From positions 18,059,451-18,123,450 of the forward strand of contig JANAVB010003400.1 in assembly GCA_029216955.1 (NCBI GenBank): a stretch of DNA of 64,000 nt. The letters run 5' to 3'. Source of the DNA: Iris pallida. Lineage: Eukaryota; Streptophyta; Magnoliopsida; Asparagales; Iridaceae. Positions 61,801 through 64,000 of the stretch are shown here, in pieces. A model generated the notes under the pieces. The model did not search any database and was not told where the DNA came from. It worked only from the letters and a program-made list of their open reading frames with translations. Position 1 is the first letter of the stretch. Each line of letters opens with the position of its first letter. A program made the position numbers and the translations under genes.

Positions 61801-64000
61801 TATTAGTCGAAATTAGAAAAATATTATTTTTAAAATTAATTATTGATTTTTGATTGTGGCCCTGTCCTCGATCCCGTGCCCGGAGTCCGACCCCGAGTCC
61901 GGACACCGACCCCGAACTCGAACCCAACTCAGTTTCGAACCCGTCCTTATTTTCCACTTTTTAAATTCTGATTATTAAATACTAATATATAGATTAAAAA
62001 AAAAGAAAACCTATTACTAAACCCCCACCTGACCAGGCCTCCTCCTCACGAACAGAACTCTTCTTCACATTTTTTTCCTAAACACTCCACCACCACACAC
62101 ACGTACTCCCCTTATTTTTCTCCTACCCCTTCTCCTCAACTTCAGCAGAGCCACCTTCACTTCCACACTTCTCACCACCACAACTCCCACTCTACTCATA
62201 TAACCCCTCCACCACCACTCATCTCTCACTTCATTTTCATTTTCTCAAAACCCTTTCCCCACTCAGCCGCCCGAACCCCTCTCCAACTCCGGCCACCCGC
62301 CGACCCGGCCTTCTCGGCGCCACTTTCCGTCGGTCCAGCCAGCTCTGCCCGACCCCGCCGTGCCCGCGTGCGTCCCCGAGGCCATTCGCGCCATCTCCGG
62401 CGCCTTCCTGCCGGCCAGATACGCCCGCGTGCCGCCTCCCCGTCGGCCAGATTCGCCCGCTTCCCGCTTTCCGTCGGCCGCCCCCGTGCCCAACCAGCAT
62501 CCCGATCTTCGCCCGACGCCACCCCCTCTCGGCCCGCCTCCAGCACGCCCAGCCCCGTCCAGCGCAACCCCCGGCCGCCGCTCCCCGTGCCCGCCCCCTC
62601 TTCCCGAGCTCCTCCCCGGCCGATCCCGCGGCTGTCCGCGCCCGGCCCAGCCGTGCGCGCCCTCCAGCGCCGCCCCGACCCCACTCCGGCCAGCCCAGGC
62701 CGAGCGCTCAGCCCGGCGCGTCCCGCTGTTCCAACAGCGCTGTCCAGCATTGTTCCGTGGTTTCCGTGTTTTTCGTATTTTCTGTGGTTTTCGTAGTTTC
62801 GGCGATTCCCGTGTCTCCGACCTGCTGTTCCGGTGATTTTCGCTGCTGTCCGCAAGTTTGGGACTTTTTCGAGTCCGCAGAAATGTGGTTTTCTTTTCCT
62901 ATTATCATCTGAGAACTCTAGCCGAGCAACCCAAGGTATATCTCGTGTCCCCGTGTCCCTACTTTAGTGTCGATGATGATACGGTTCCCGATCCCGTTAG
63001 GGATTCGGTTTGGGCGATTGTAGTTTCGGAATTTCCGAATCCCATTTCAGAATGATTCGTTCGTTTTGTTTTGGTTCTGTGGCTTTCGGTTTCCCGAATT
63101 TTATTTCGGGATTTCTGAATTTATTTCGGGAGTATTCTGTGGCTTTGGCTATATATAATTGTGATGTGTTTTCGGGTTGGATATTTACTTTTGGAGGGAT
63201 TTTTGGTGTTCCCTGGTTTGGGGACAGTCATTGATGTTGGGTTAGTATTTTCCCATGATTGGGTTGTCCCAAATACAGAGGAGATGCTGCCCAAATTTTC
63301 GAAAAAATATTTTTTAAAGGGATTTTCGTATAAAATTAGCAATTTGAGTAAAACCTATTTTCAAAAGAAAACCGGTCTTTGCAACTGATTTATAGATTGG
63401 ATTTGCTGGTTTTCGGATTTTATGGATTTTTGTATCACCAGTTAGGCGACGACCATATCGGTCGAATGAGCCTCAGCGAAGCGCAAACGCTACAGGGTTC
63501 CTGTACGTTGAGGCGCTAGCCAGCAACATGACATTTGGACCAAGTCTGAGACGTATTTTACAACTATATTTATGTTTTTAATTATTTTTAGAATGGGTTA
63601 CTGCTCTTAGTATTTATGGTGCAGGGCCTCGGCCTACTGTTTGGACCGTTCGCGGCACTCAGAGCTCGCCCTAGGAATTAATTAATTTATGTAAAAATTT
63701 GTAAAGGGCATAAGCCCAATTTTCTATTCTATTTCGCTGTGACCCTGTATTGTGTAGTTTAGGTTTTTACTTTCTTTTCTGAGTTGGTTTTCATTATTAG
63801 ACGCGTAATTATACTTTATGTATTAATTATTTTGTATAAAATTAATAAAGTTTTTCACGATAAATTAACTTGAATAAAATATTGGTAAGTTAACGAAGTC
63901 CATGTTTTATCACTAAAAGGAAAATATAGTTTTATACATATGATATAAAAATACAAAGTTTTGTAAATTAACCGGTAACTACTAATTTTTCCAAGTAAAT
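61640..64000 (+). repeat. Long gypsy-type LTR, runs off the window
   Basis: Begins TGTAAAATCCGCAACC directly after GTATC in the Copia RNase H. A (TTA)n run (61,769-61,803), a CA/CT-rich leader with ATATAACCCC (62,200) and a GC-rich pocket (62,250-62,720) follow in the same order as in the solo LTR at 48,184. The GC-rich open frames on both strands have no known domain and are not called. The right end and the second target copy lie outside. Confidence 0.65.

Noticed and set aside
62226..62855. Long GC-rich open frames on both strands near the window end
   Set aside because: Same reason: GC-rich pocket of a long LTR, with no recognisable domain and frames open in several phases.

Overview
The window is nuclear DNA from a flowering plant. 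The evidence is one spliced E2F gene with thirteen exons, plant-type FAR1-related and Ulp1-related (Mutator-carried) gene remains, chromovirus-type Ty3/gypsy and Copia retrotransposons with 5-bp target duplications, a short hAT element and long (TA)n microsatellites. The species cannot be named from sequence alone. Most of the window is mobile DNA; the only gene that looks like an intact host gene is the E2F gene.

Layout. 1-1,640 is a reversed, diverged piece of a long gypsy LTR followed by simple repeats. 1,718-31,252 is the remains of a large Mutator-like element: a FAR1-type transposase pseudogene (+) convergent with an Ulp1-type (C48) protease pseudogene (-, starting near 30,954 and ending at 3,725). 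Four arrays of a ~31-bp palindromic minisatellite occur in the introns and 3' side of these two genes and I saw them nowhere else. The protease gene is split by a 23-kb nest: a minus-strand gypsy element (4,869-27,916, flanked by CTTAT/CTCAT) with 4.2-kb LTRs, a duplicated zinc-knuckle gag and no pol, itself split by a plus-strand gag-only element with 4.7-kb LTRs (13,738-25,133) that looks like the remains of a tandem LTR-gag-LTR-gag-LTR array. 31,432-33,921 holds a second Ulp1-like gene on the minus strand whose catalytic His, Asp, Gln and Cys can all be read.

35,402-56,082 is the E2F gene (minus strand, E2FC-like, 445 codons plus stop when spliced). Its sixth intron (3.9 kb) holds old repeat fragments. 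Its first intron (14.4 kb) holds a Copia element (42,048-53,337, TSD AGATC) whose 3' LTR contains a 4.6-kb solo gypsy LTR (48,184-52,769, TSD TATGC), plus a long-inverted-repeat element and a 312-bp hAT MITE. 57,320-61,639 is a second, decayed Copia element of the same family, cut at 61,640 by another long gypsy LTR that runs off the window.

How the parts relate: neither gypsy element in the nest encodes reverse transcriptase, so both would have needed enzymes in trans. They share the sequence just inside the LTR (primer-binding region), and their long LTRs share two motif-dense tracts (GACAC/ACGTGTC and TTGAC[C/T]). The most unusual unexplained structure is the palindromic minisatellite confined to the protease/transposase element.
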